The notes under the pieces: model-generated
The model's database searches: none
Seen by the model: the letters and a program-made list of their open reading frames with translations, nothing else
What the model was told of the DNA's origin: nothing
Translations under genes and position numbers: made by a program
Shown here: piece after piece, positions 8,070 to 16,437 of the stretch
Layout: each line of letters begins with the position of its first letter
Position numbering within the stretch: position 1 is the stretch's first letter
Assembly: GCA_964628055.1 (NCBI GenBank)
Contig: CAZVNL010000002.1
Location: 1-64,000, forward strand
Length of the DNA: 64,000 nucleotides
Direction of reading: 5' to 3'
DNA from: CAZBEL01 sp964628055
Lineage (GTDB): Bacteria > Fidelibacterota > Marinisomatia > Marinisomatales > TCS56

Positions 8070-8507
8070 ATGAGTAATGCACGACGTCTTAACTGGGCCG
8101 AGTATTTCATGAACATTGCCCGGGAGGTGGCCACCCGTTCCACCTGTGATCGGAAACATGTGGGGGCCGTCATCGTGCGGGACAAAACGATCCTTTCCAC
8201 TGGCTACAACGGCAGCATTCGTGGTCTACGCCATTGTGATGAAGCGGGACACGAGATGGAGAACGGCCATTGTGTACGCACCATCCATGCCGAGGCCAAC
8301 GCCATCGTCCAGGCGGCCCGGAATGGGGTGCGCATCGAAGGAGCGGAAATTTACGTAACCGCTTCTCCCTGCTATGAATGTTTTAAAATGATTGCAAATG
8401 CTGGTATCGCGGCCATTTACTACGGTGAATTCTATCGTGACGAACGAATTTTACATCACGCAGAAGAGGCAGGGATTACGCTTACCCCCTTAGGAATGGA
8501 ATCTTAA
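8070..8507 (+). CDS. dCMP deaminase-family zinc deaminase (ComEB-like)
   Basis: The product is 145 aa with the cytidine/dCMP deaminase zinc site: HAEANAIVQAA (His ligand and catalytic Glu, about 73-83) and TASPCYECFKMI (two Cys ligands, about 96-107). The N-terminal RNWAEYFMNIA-like helix, STGYNGSIRG and the CxxxGH...GHCVRTIHAE segment match bacterial dCMP deaminase, which makes dUMP for thymidylate synthesis. That fits the presence of thyX at 38.9 kb. ComEB of Bacillus is the nearest named relative. Confidence 0.88.
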   Translation: MSNARRLNWAEYFMNIAREVATRSTCDRKHVGAVIVRDKTILSTGYNGSIRGLRHCDEAGHEMENGHCVRTIHAEANAIVQAARNGVRIEGAEIYVTASPCYECFKMIANAGIAAIYYGEFYRDERILHHAEEAGITLTPLGMES

Positions 8508-8526
8508 CCGTTAACCGGTTACTTTT
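8506..8526 (+). terminator. Short intrinsic terminator after the deaminase gene
   Basis: AACCG (8506-8510) pairs with CGGTT (8516-8520) around TTAAC, followed by ACTTTTT. The stem is only 5 bp and overlaps the stop codons of two convergent genes, so activity is uncertain. Confidence 0.35.
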
Positions 8527-10279
8527 TCGAAATAAAAAGAGCTATTTCCTCCTGTAAGTTGAGCAGAGAAACCACGTGGTCCACGTGACCATGTTTTTTT
8601 AACCAGGCCGTTGTCTGAAAGTCTGGGGAGGTCTTTTTCCCGGTATACTGCTCAATGACCCGTTTGCCGGAAAATCCGATGTTCCCGGCTGTTTCTTCGA
8701 ACAGTCGAATTCCCCGGGAACCAACGCCAATAGCGACGCCACCCAGGGTTGGATCGGTGATGAGTGTAATGACCGGTAAACCCGCCTGCTCCACTAAAGT
8801 GAGGGCCACGTGGGCCTTGGGAATGCTCACCATCGATGAACACCCTTCGTGCATGCGGGCCCCACCGCCAGCCGCCTGGAGAATTATGGGCCGACACCGT
8901 TCGATGGTAGTTTCGGCTGCGCGCCAAATTTTCTCGCCCGTTGTCATGCAAAAAGAACCGCCTAAAAAACCAAAGTCGGTTACACAGATGGTTACCGGGC
9001 GTCCCAGGATGGTTCCTTCACCCGTGAGCATGGCCGTAATTAACCCCGTCCGTTCCCGGGTTGCTTTCAGTTTCTCCTTGTATCCGGGAAAGTCTAATAG
9101 GTCCCGATCGGCCAGATGACGGGTGTTCTCCTGTTCTTTAAAGGTGCCCGGATCGAGGATAAAATTAAGGTAATCCCACGCCGAAGGACGTACGATCCGC
9201 CGTCCACAATCGGGACAAACAAATTGGTGCTTTTGCAGCGCCTCATACGGAACGGGATCATAGAAACGGCGGCCGTGTTTTACGCAGTCCCGGTGACGTT
9301 TAACGTATCCGTTCTGGGGGCTAGGCAGGCGGGAAACGGGGCGTTGAATGGCCTGGACTTCTTCTTCCGGGAGGGAATCCCATTGCCCAACGCGTCGCCA
9401 ACGTTCCACGCGTCGGTGAAACAAGTCTTCTTTGGGAATAGCGGCTAAGCGGGGAATCCATTTTCTCAGGGATTGTTTAACCGCCTGAATCGTTTCCTGA
9501 GGATAGCGATGGGCGGGGCCCTGCGGTTCGGGGATTAGTTCATCTACGATCCCGTGTTGTAGGCCGTGGCGGGAGGTAATTTGAGAGGCCTCGGCGGCTT
9601 CGTTGGCGCGCTGACGCGTGTGAAAGAGGATGGAAGAGCAGGCCTCGGGTGTGATAACCAGGTAGGTGGAATGCTCCATAGCCAGGGTTACATCGCAACC
9701 AGTGAGGGCGATGGCGCCGCCACTACAGGCCCGGTTCATGATGATGGCCAGGGTGGGAACTGTTGCTTCTACAAGAGCTTGGATGGTGGCCCCGATCCGC
9801 CAGGCAATCCCTCGGGCTTCCGACTCCTCGGTGGGATCCGCGCCCGGTGTGTCCACAAAAATGACGATCAAACGCTGTTCCTCGTTGGCTAATTGAATTG
9901 CCTTGAGCGCCCGCTCATAAGAAACTGCGGTAGGCATGCCGTGATTCCAACGCCTGATGTTTTCCCGATCCCGTAAGCTTTCCCGTAACTGGCGGTAATC
10001 CGAGGCGGGTCCCGTTTGTTGACCAATGAGCATGACGGGAACCTCCTGGCCTTTCCCGTAAAATACGGCGCGATGGCTCTGGATTAACAGGGCCCCCAGT
10101 TCGTCACTGGTAAAACATTCCTCCACTTCATCAAATAAAACCAGGTAATCCAGGTACTTGGGTCGCTCAGGATGAAAAGAAAGCTGGTACTTTTCATACT
10201 CCGTGAGTTGCTCAATAAAGTTCGCATAGTAGCGAAAAGCCCCTTTTTTTTCGAAAGGGAGGTAAAAATGATCATTCAT
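8519..10279 (-). CDS. accAD: Fused acetyl-CoA carboxylase carboxyltransferase (AccA-AccD order)
   Basis: The product is 586 aa. Residues about 60-290 resemble the alpha subunit (VDTPGADPTEESEARGIAWR; CSGGAIALTGCD; STYLVITPEACSSILF). Residues about 340-585 resemble the beta subunit: a zinc ribbon, then GGGARMHEGCSSMVSIPKAH and LITDPTLGGVAIG. The transferase moves CO2 from carboxybiotin to acetyl-CoA to make malonyl-CoA. Two features are unusual. The subunits are fused alpha first. The ribbon has CVKH in place of the first CxxC, giving C-x2-H...C-x2-C. The alpha oxyanion region reads RACSGGA where I would expect GGSGGA. It is read after the ETF cluster on the same strand. A propionyl-CoA carboxylase role is less likely from the motifs. 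Confidence 0.85.
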   Translation of the reverse strand: MNDHFYLPFEKKGAFRYYANFIEQLTEYEKYQLSFHPERPKYLDYLVLFDEVEECFTSDELGALLIQSHRAVFYGKGQEVPVMLIGQQTGPASDYRQLRESLRDRENIRRWNHGMPTAVSYERALKAIQLANEEQRLIVIFVDTPGADPTEESEARGIAWRIGATIQALVEATVPTLAIIMNRACSGGAIALTGCDVTLAMEHSTYLVITPEACSSILFHTRQRANEAAEASQITSRHGLQHGIVDELIPEPQGPAHRYPQETIQAVKQSLRKWIPRLAAIPKEDLFHRRVERWRRVGQWDSLPEEEVQAIQRPVSRLPSPQNGYVKRHRDCVKHGRRFYDPVPYEALQKHQFVCPDCGRRIVRPSAWDYLNFILDPGTFKEQENTRHLADRDLLDFPGYKEKLKATRERTGLITAMLTGEGTILGRPVTICVTDFGFLGGSFCMTTGEKIWRAAETTIERCRPIILQAAGGGARMHEGCSSMVSIPKAHVALTLVEQAGLPVITLITDPTLGGVAIGVGSRGIRLFEETAGNIGFSGKRVIEQYTGKKTSPDFQTTAWLKKHGHVDHVVSLLNLQEEIALFISKK

Positions 10280-10347
10280 ATTCTAACGATGGGAAAAAGG
10301 GGTGGGAACTGAAAACGTATTTTGAAAACACCGCGGGAACGGAACTA

Positions 10348-12351
10348 TTAGGTTAATCCTTCGGCCACTAAAAGGGCCAGGTCCTTCACTTCCATGTCAT
10401 CGTCTTTACCGGTGACCTTGAGGGCATCGTCCAGCATGATGTTGCAAAAGGAACAGGCCGTGGCCACGGTTTTTGCTCCGGTACGAATGGCTTCTTCAAA
10501 GCGTTCCACATTAATCCGCTTCCCACGATTTATTTCGTACCACATGTTGCCCCCTCCAGCACCGCAGCAAAAACCGTCTTTCCCGTGGCGCTCCATTTCG
10601 AGGATGGGTTGGTTGCCTTTTAATACCCGTTGCAATATTGTGCGTGGCGCGTCATATTCACCCTGGTGGCGACTCAGGTAGCACGGATCGTGGTAGGTGA
10701 GGGAAGTTTCGTCACTAGTCTTCAAAGCAAGGCTACCTCGTTGCAATAAGTCGGCAATGAAGCGGGAGTGGTGCACCACGTCATAGGTTGTCCCTAATTC
10801 AGCATAATCATCCTTCAGGGTTGTGAGGCAATGGGGACATGGGGTAATGATCGTTTGGAATTCATACTGCTCCAGAGTTTCTATATTTTGCTGGGCTTGC
10901 ATTTGAAATAGATATTCATTCCCCAGACGGCGGGCGAACTCAGCGGTGCAAGTTTCTTCCAGGCCCAGGATTGCATAGTCGATGTTGGCGGTGTTGAAGA
11001 TTTCCACCATGGCTTTTGCTACCTTGCGACCCAGGGAATCGTAGGCCCCGGCGCACCCAACCCAGTAGAGATAATCGGCTTTCCTCTTTTCCCGCATACG
11101 TGGCACCGTTAAGCCTTCGGTCCACTTTTCCCGGTCCTGTTTTGAAAGTCCCCAGGGATTGCCATAAGTTTCTAACTTATTGAAAATATCCATGGCGTCG
11201 GTGGGGAAGCGGCTTTCCATAAGGACCAAGTCCTGGCGGATGTGGAGAATGTCCACCATGGGTTCATTGCCTACCGGGCACACTTCCACGCAAAAACCAC
11301 AGGTGGTGCAGGACCAGACAGCTTTTTCGGTGAGCATCCACTCGGTAAGGCGGGTTGCGGTATTGTTCCCCCGGGCGAGTGTGTTACTGTAGTAGCGTTT
11401 ATTAATCTCCAGGGCGGAAGGGGAGAGTTCCTTATCGGTAAGATAAGCCGGGCAGGCATCCTGGCAACGATTGCACATGATGCAGGCATACCCGTCTAAA
11501 ATTCCTTTCTGGGGTAGTTGTTCCAGTTGGGCGGCGCCGAATTGCTCAATATCTTCGTTTTCCAGGTCAAGGGTGGGGAGGACGGCGGAGGGGCGCTGCT
11601 GACCCGATACCATGAAGTTTAGGGGCCCCATAAAAAGATGGGCGTGCTTGGAATAGGGGAAGTAGGGAATGAAAGCTAAAATCAAACCAATGGCTAACCA
11701 CCAGAACAGGTGTTCAGCGAAGAGCAAGGTCTCGGGAGACCAGGTGGCCCAAAATTGGGCTAGGGAGGTGGCTGCCGGCGGACTTACGGTGGGGTGTTCC
11801 TGAGCTACTGCCAAGGAGGCTCCTATCAATCGGGAACCCACATGGAGGAAAATAAACGCCCCCACGATGAATGAATCACGGCGAATTCCTTTTCGCGTGC
11901 TGTTTGGTAAAAGGACTTGGGGGTGAGTCTCTAAACGCGGGTCCCGGATCAAGAAACGGCGCACTAAAAAGAAGACGATCCCCACCAGAACCAGGACGCT
12001 GAACAGGTCTATAAAAAAACGGTAAGCGTGTCCCACCCAATGGTGCGGTAAAAAATGAAACCCCGGGATGAGCCCATACAGGATATCGACCAAGTTTACG
12101 ACCAAGTACAGGGTGAAACCCCAGGCTACCAGGGCGTGGATGAAACCCACTAAGGGACGGGTTCTAAAGAGTGTTTTTTGACTAAGTAAAATCCAAATCC
12201 CGCGTAGCAGGCGTTTGGAAGCCCGTTTCCAATCGATGGGGTCGGCTCCCTGATTGATGAGCTGGAACATGCCCTTAAACGTCTTAAAGGACAGGGCCAG
12301 GGAGACGATGGTAACGACGAAAAAGAGTCCTTTTTCTACTCCCGTCAGCAT
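10348..12351 (-). CDS. Membrane ETF:quinone oxidoreductase-like FeS protein (EtfD/EMO type)
   Basis: The product is 667 aa. The N-terminal ~260 residues contain five or six hydrophobic helices with histidines of a NarI-like cytochrome b domain. A ferredoxin domain follows with CIMCNRCQDACP and CTTCGFCVEVCP ([4Fe-4S] pair). Two CCG-type segments come next: an altered first one (EETCTAEFARR, then TPCPHC) and a full second one (FCCGAGGGNMW, then ACSFCN). This architecture matches the ETF:menaquinone oxidoreductases of the Mycobacterium EtfD type, which pass electrons from acyl-CoA dehydrogenases through ETF to quinone. The gene directly follows etfB-etfA on the same strand, which supports the role. 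HdrD/GlcF-like enzymes are the alternative. Confidence 0.85.
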   Translation of the reverse strand: MLTGVEKGLFFVVTIVSLALSFKTFKGMFQLINQGADPIDWKRASKRLLRGIWILLSQKTLFRTRPLVGFIHALVAWGFTLYLVVNLVDILYGLIPGFHFLPHHWVGHAYRFFIDLFSVLVLVGIVFFLVRRFLIRDPRLETHPQVLLPNSTRKGIRRDSFIVGAFIFLHVGSRLIGASLAVAQEHPTVSPPAATSLAQFWATWSPETLLFAEHLFWWLAIGLILAFIPYFPYSKHAHLFMGPLNFMVSGQQRPSAVLPTLDLENEDIEQFGAAQLEQLPQKGILDGYACIMCNRCQDACPAYLTDKELSPSALEINKRYYSNTLARGNNTATRLTEWMLTEKAVWSCTTCGFCVEVCPVGNEPMVDILHIRQDLVLMESRFPTDAMDIFNKLETYGNPWGLSKQDREKWTEGLTVPRMREKRKADYLYWVGCAGAYDSLGRKVAKAMVEIFNTANIDYAILGLEETCTAEFARRLGNEYLFQMQAQQNIETLEQYEFQTIITPCPHCLTTLKDDYAELGTTYDVVHHSRFIADLLQRGSLALKTSDETSLTYHDPCYLSRHQGEYDAPRTILQRVLKGNQPILEMERHGKDGFCCGAGGGNMWYEINRGKRINVERFEEAIRTGAKTVATACSFCNIMLDDALKVTGKDDDMEVKDLALLVAEGLT

Positions 12352-12443
12352 GGATTTAACGCTTTCATTGCCGCTATAGATTGAAGGATCTCAACCATTT
12401 TGCACGAAAAGAAATAACCCTCGAGATAGAGGGAGAATGTTGA

Positions 12444-13415
12444 TTAACTATTTTGAATCGCTTCCGTCAATTTGGGAACGATCTCTAAGATATCTCCCAC
12501 CACACCGTAGTCCGCTAATTCGAAGATTGGTGCTTCGGGGTCCTTATTAATGGCCACGATGTGTTGGGATCCTTTCATCCCCACCACGTGTTGAATGGAC
12601 CCGGAGATTCCCAGGGCGAGGTAGAGTTTAGGGGCTACCGTTTGACCGGAACTGCCCACCTGTCGATAGGGGGGTATCCAACCGGCGTCTACCAGGGGAC
12701 GTGAAGAGCCCAACTCCGCCCCCATGGCCTTGGTCAGGGCTTCCACCATGGCCAGATTTTCTTGTCTGCCGATGCCGCGCCCCACGGAAACGATCAACTC
12801 GGCAGTGGATAAATCGGCCTCGCTCACCGTCTCTAATTGCGGTTCTTCAGATTGGGAACGGATTACGCCGGCCTCCAGGTCAAGGGTGAGTTCCCGGATC
12901 GGCGCCGATCCGGGCTTTACCTGGTCTGCCTGGAAAGCGGCAGACTGGAAACTCACCAGATAGGGGGGATGGGTGTTCACCTGAATTTCGGCAAATAGTT
13001 TGGCGTTAAAGACCTGTCGAATAAAGATTGGCTTATCCCCTTCCACACGGTATTCGAGCACGTCGTTTAAGAACGGTTGCTTTAAGCGAGCGCTCACCAC
13101 GGGTAGGTAATCCCGCACCTGGTAGGTGTGCCCGACGATAAAATATTCCGGGGTTTCCTTTTCCAGGATTTGGGTCAGGGCCGCGGTGAACCCCTCAGTG
13201 CTGTAGTGATTCAGCAGTTCATGTTCGGCAACGATGACTTCATCCACGGCTTTGGTGGCCGCCACTTCTGCCAGGTCCCGGGCCTTAGGCCCCAGGGCCA
13301 GTACCCGCAGGGGCTGGTGTATTTCTGCGGCCAGAATCTGGGCCCCAGCGAGGGCTTCTAAACTAATGCGGTGAAGCGCTCCTCGATTTTCTTCTAATAG
13401 GACTAAAACAGCCAC
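12444..13415 (-). CDS. etfA: Electron transfer flavoprotein alpha subunit
   Basis: The product is 323 aa, the usual EtfA length. The C-terminal FAD domain is clear: VSVGRGIGRQENLAMVEAL (about 209-227), GSSRPLVDAGWIP, QVGSSGQTVAPKLYLALGIS, GSIQHVVGMK, and INKDPEAPIFELADYGVVGD. ETF accepts electrons from several acyl-CoA dehydrogenases. The gene lies 9 bases after etfB and 92 bases before the membrane oxidoreductase that would reoxidise it. The glutaryl-CoA dehydrogenase-like protein at 27.8 kb is a likely electron donor. Confidence 0.95.
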   Translation of the reverse strand: MAVLVLLEENRGALHRISLEALAGAQILAAEIHQPLRVLALGPKARDLAEVAATKAVDEVIVAEHELLNHYSTEGFTAALTQILEKETPEYFIVGHTYQVRDYLPVVSARLKQPFLNDVLEYRVEGDKPIFIRQVFNAKLFAEIQVNTHPPYLVSFQSAAFQADQVKPGSAPIRELTLDLEAGVIRSQSEEPQLETVSEADLSTAELIVSVGRGIGRQENLAMVEALTKAMGAELGSSRPLVDAGWIPPYRQVGSSGQTVAPKLYLALGISGSIQHVVGMKGSQHIVAINKDPEAPIFELADYGVVGDILEIVPKLTEAIQNS

Positions 13416-13424
13416 GGTTTCCCC

Positions 13425-14198
13425 CTATAAAGCTTTAATCTTGGTTTTGAATACGTCCACCAGTTGGGTGACAATTTGATCGGTGTCCCCTTCAATCATT
13501 TCGGTGCGTTTATCCTTTTTATGAATGAATAGGCGTGCAATGGTTTGCAATTCCGGTTCGGTGTAGAGGTCAATCTGCTTAAAAATCTTCACCTCCTTTT
13601 TCTTAGCGCCCATGATTCCCTTCAGCGAGGGGTAGCGGGGCTGGTTAAGCCCCGATTGAATGGTGATACTCGCCGGTAAAGGCAAGGTAACCCATTGGGT
13701 CCAGCCCGATTCCAACTCCCGTTTGACTTGCAGGTGTCCGTCTTGTAGCTGGGTTTCCACCACCAGGGACGCAGTGGACATACCTAACAATTCCCCTAAG
13801 ATAATCCCGGTTTGACCGAAACCTAAGTCAAAGGATTGTAATCCGGAGAATATTAAGTCAAAATGTTCCGCTTCCATCGCTGCTTTGAACGTTGCGGCAA
13901 TGGAGTAGGGGTCGAGGTTTAGGTAGTCGGCTTCTATAATATGAATCCCGCGGTCGGCGCCCTTGGCCAAGGCTTCCCGCAGTACTTTCTGGGAGCGCTG
14001 GGGTCCTAATGTAACGACGACAATTTCCTCTATCTGGGAAGTGCGTTCCCGTAGCAGTAAGGCTTCTTCCAGAGCATATGAATCACTTTCGTTCATCTCA
14101 AAAGCCAATGCTGTCTCCTCTACCCATCGTTGATCGGAGGTTGGATGTAAGGCAGATTCAGTTGCCGGTACTTGCTTAATAAGAACACCAATCTTCAC
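13425..14198 (-). CDS. etfB: Electron transfer flavoprotein beta subunit
   Basis: The product is 257 aa with the EtfB pattern: KIGVLIKQVPATES at the N-terminus, FEMNESDSYALEEALLLRE (about 34-52), and GLQSFDLGFGQTGIILGELL (about 118-137). It is the partner of EtfA in the flavoprotein dimer and heads the etfB-etfA-oxidoreductase operon. A good AAAAGGAG lies upstream of the ATG. A small hairpin (14220-14235, on this strand GAGACG-CAAA-CGCCTC with one G-T pair) sits in the leader. Confidence 0.94.
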   Translation of the reverse strand: MKIGVLIKQVPATESALHPTSDQRWVEETALAFEMNESDSYALEEALLLRERTSQIEEIVVVTLGPQRSQKVLREALAKGADRGIHIIEADYLNLDPYSIAATFKAAMEAEHFDLIFSGLQSFDLGFGQTGIILGELLGMSTASLVVETQLQDGHLQVKRELESGWTQWVTLPLPASITIQSGLNQPRYPSLKGIMGAKKKEVKIFKQIDLYTEPELQTIARLFIHKKDKRTEMIEGDTDQIVTQLVDVFKTKIKAL

Positions 14199-14631
14199 CT
14201 GTAAACTCCTTTTACCTTTAGAGGCGTTTGCGTCTCCAACGAATCAAACCAGTGTATGGAAGCAGTTGAAATCCAATCAGGTTACAAACGTGCTTGATTT
14301 GAGAGTAATTGACGACTCAATTGCTTGGTTCAATTTACGGTCAAATGTAAATTCTAACATCCAATTTCATGAGTCATTTTGTCGCCATAGTCCTTGCCAA
14401 CGTCCTTTTTATTTTTGGTACTTTAGTTTTACTTTGGACTTTAAAACATTGGCTATCTGCTCGGAGGCGAAAGAAGAGGAACGAACGATAGGACCCTGGG
14501 GCGAATAAAAAAATATTTGTACTCTATAGAATCTTGTTATACTTTCCTGGCATAGGAGTTTCGCATCTCTCTAGCGGTGTCACCTGTTTAGGGGCTTAAA
14601 AAATTCACAGCACAATCAAAAGGAGATTAGC
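14199..14631. other. Divergent intergenic region, etfB / secreted protein
   Basis: This 433-base gap holds the etfB leader hairpin (14220-14235), a possible 40-codon membrane ORF (14369-14491) and the leader of the gene at 14632. A weak promoter candidate for that gene is TTGTAC (14517-14522) with TATACT (14538-14543), 15 bases apart. An AAAAGGAG Shine-Dalgarno sequence (14620-14627) precedes the ATG at 14632. No RNA gene is apparent. Confidence 0.5.
14369..14491 (+). CDS. Possible single-pass membrane microprotein (40 aa)
   Basis: The frame encodes 40 residues: a hydrophobic stretch of about 20 residues (VAIVLANVLFIFGTLVLLW, 5-23), then a strongly basic tail (ARRRKKRNER). This N-out or hairpin-free helix with a positive cytoplasmic tail is typical of real membrane microproteins such as CcmD-like or respiratory accessory proteins. 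There is no clear Shine-Dalgarno sequence before the ATG, and the gene lies alone between divergent genes. A chance frame cannot be excluded. Confidence 0.4.
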   Translation: MSHFVAIVLANVLFIFGTLVLLWTLKHWLSARRRKKRNER

Positions 14632-16356
14632 ATGAAGAAGGAAATGATATGGGTTTGGTTTGTATTGATGCTCTCCATGGGCTTTTTAAACGCACAAATC
14701 CAGGGGAATTTCGACTTGCAAGGAGTTTACGTCCAGTATACTTATGAGGTTCGTGATACAACGGCCAGTCAAAATGACCAACTGAATGCGTCCTACGATA
14801 TCACAGTTAGTTGGCCCAGTAGTGCCATGCCGGCGTATACGCATGTAGTAAAACACTTCGAGATCGGAGATACCGCAGGGGTCACGGATGTGCCCTTGGT
14901 GACTCCCGAGTTGATGGCCTTAGCGGGGTACATCCTCACCGGCGATCCCACTGCCCCCGGAGTTGCCATCAACGTGGATATAAATGATGATGGTACGTTC
15001 ATCATCAACGAGGGAAGTATTTACCCCACGACGGGGGATGAAAACTGCTCTACCTTCGCCACCCTGCCCCCCGTTAGTGAGAATGGTACTTGGGCCTTTG
15101 GCGGAGATCCCATCGTGGATATGGATTCCCTCACCATGACCTGGGGCTGGGCGATTACCCTCTCTAACATTTTCGCCAATTTTTCGGCTCCTGACTTGGC
15201 AGCCGGGGATCAGTATGGCGTGGATTACGGACCCGGTACCCCCATGCCCGATTGGGGCAGGCTCACGGCAAATTATAACGCCGATTTCTCCATTCCCTTA
15301 GGATTGAACATTTACTGGGAAGCCCATGATGGTGTGGGTAGCGGCCTGGGAATCGATGAGAATGGACTCCTGAACGGCTTTGTGGGTGTGGCACTCCTTA
15401 GTGGAGACACCGTAACCGTAGCTGCCTTAAACGCAGCTTATGGTTTGAGCCTTAACGTAGGGGATTATCCCATCATCGGCGGTGAAGGTCAAGACCTCGA
15501 TGGTGATGGGGAGCCAGACGGTGTCGTAGAAGGAACCAACTGGGGCTACCTCTTTGATCCTAAGGGTCCTGATGAAGTGCCCTTTAGTGGTGATGAAGTC
15601 CTTCAGTTCACCGGTTACTATTTCACCTACAATTTCTTAACCGGTACCGGATTAGCCGGTGGCGTTTTTGAGACCCTGGCCGGTGTTGTCGGTATTACTG
15701 CTGCTGCCACAGCCGCGGTGGATACCGTATTAGAAACCTTTGGTCTGGTGGATGCCGCCGGAGCAGGTTTTGACGCTATCCGAGCCGCCGTGTCAGCCGT
15801 TGCCGGAGATTCCGTGGCCACCTGGATTGCCGCCGGAATGGAGACCTCCGATGCCCTCGCCGCTGGCGTTTGGCTGGTAGGTGTAGGGGGGGCTACGGTC
15901 CAGACCGCCGGGGCCTGGACCTTCCCAGATGATTCGGATCACGATTATAACGCCACCAACGGCCGGTTGGTGTTTGAAGTTGACAATCGTTGTATACCCG
16001 ATAATACGACTCAGCGGGTAGAAACGTGGTGGGTGAACACAGCGACGATTAACACCGAACCGGAACCTCTGACCCCTCAACGGTTCGCCGTTTACAAGAA
16101 CTATCCTAATCCGTTCAACCCCTCCACCAGGATCGTCTTTGACCTACCAGACGAGCAGTATACAACGGTCACGGTTTGGAACTTAGTGGGGCAGAAGATC
16201 GCCACCCTTTACAGTGGGAACTTGCAGCCTGGGCAGCACGCCTTTACTTTCGATGGCCGCGATTTGAACGGGAATGTCTTACCCAGTGGAATCTACTTTT
16301 ACCGCGTGGAGGCTGGTAAATATCATTCCACCAAGAAAATGATGCTATTGAAATAA
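14632..16356 (+). CDS. Secreted protein with C-terminal type-A sorting domain
   Basis: The product is 574 aa. A Sec signal peptide (MKKEMIWVWFVLMLSMGFLNA) is cleaved near residue 22. The C-terminal ~85 residues form a Por-secretion/T9SS type-A-like sorting domain: NYPNPFNPSTRIVFDLP, then VTVWNLVGQKI, GQHAFTFDGRDLNG, LPSGIYFYRVEAG and a final KKMMLLK. The middle is acidic and poor in Cys. It has one Asp-rich segment (DLDGDGEPDGV) that may bind calcium and an Ala-rich stretch (about 350-425). No catalytic motif is visible, so the function is unknown. A strong AAAAGGAG precedes the ATG, and a hairpin follows the stop. Confidence 0.82.
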   Translation: MKKEMIWVWFVLMLSMGFLNAQIQGNFDLQGVYVQYTYEVRDTTASQNDQLNASYDITVSWPSSAMPAYTHVVKHFEIGDTAGVTDVPLVTPELMALAGYILTGDPTAPGVAINVDINDDGTFIINEGSIYPTTGDENCSTFATLPPVSENGTWAFGGDPIVDMDSLTMTWGWAITLSNIFANFSAPDLAAGDQYGVDYGPGTPMPDWGRLTANYNADFSIPLGLNIYWEAHDGVGSGLGIDENGLLNGFVGVALLSGDTVTVAALNAAYGLSLNVGDYPIIGGEGQDLDGDGEPDGVVEGTNWGYLFDPKGPDEVPFSGDEVLQFTGYYFTYNFLTGTGLAGGVFETLAGVVGITAAATAAVDTVLETFGLVDAAGAGFDAIRAAVSAVAGDSVATWIAAGMETSDALAAGVWLVGVGGATVQTAGAWTFPDDSDHDYNATNGRLVFEVDNRCIPDNTTQRVETWWVNTATINTEPEPLTPQRFAVYKNYPNPFNPSTRIVFDLPDEQYTTVTVWNLVGQKIATLYSGNLQPGQHAFTFDGRDLNGNVLPSGIYFYRVEAGKYHSTKKMMLLK

Positions 16357-16380
16357 CTCACACCCGTTGATACCCATAAT

Positions 16381-16420
16381 AAGACAGCTCCGCTAGTACC
16401 CAATCTTGCGGGGCTGTCTT
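16381..16420 (+). terminator. Long hairpin between the secreted protein and the TonB receptor
   Basis: AAGACAGCTCCGC (16381-16393) pairs with GCGGGGCTGTCTT (16408-16420): 13 pairs with one G-T and a 14-base loop. Only a short T-rich tail follows (TTCTATT). It lies 17 bases before the receptor ATG, so it may act as a partial terminator or stabilise the upstream mRNA. Confidence 0.55.
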
Positions 16421-16437
16421 CTATTCAAAGGCAGCCT

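Noticed and set aside
14266..14508. 80-aa plus-strand frame in the etfB upstream gap
   Set aside because: No ribosome site, no family, and a more protein-like 40-aa frame overlaps it in another frame.
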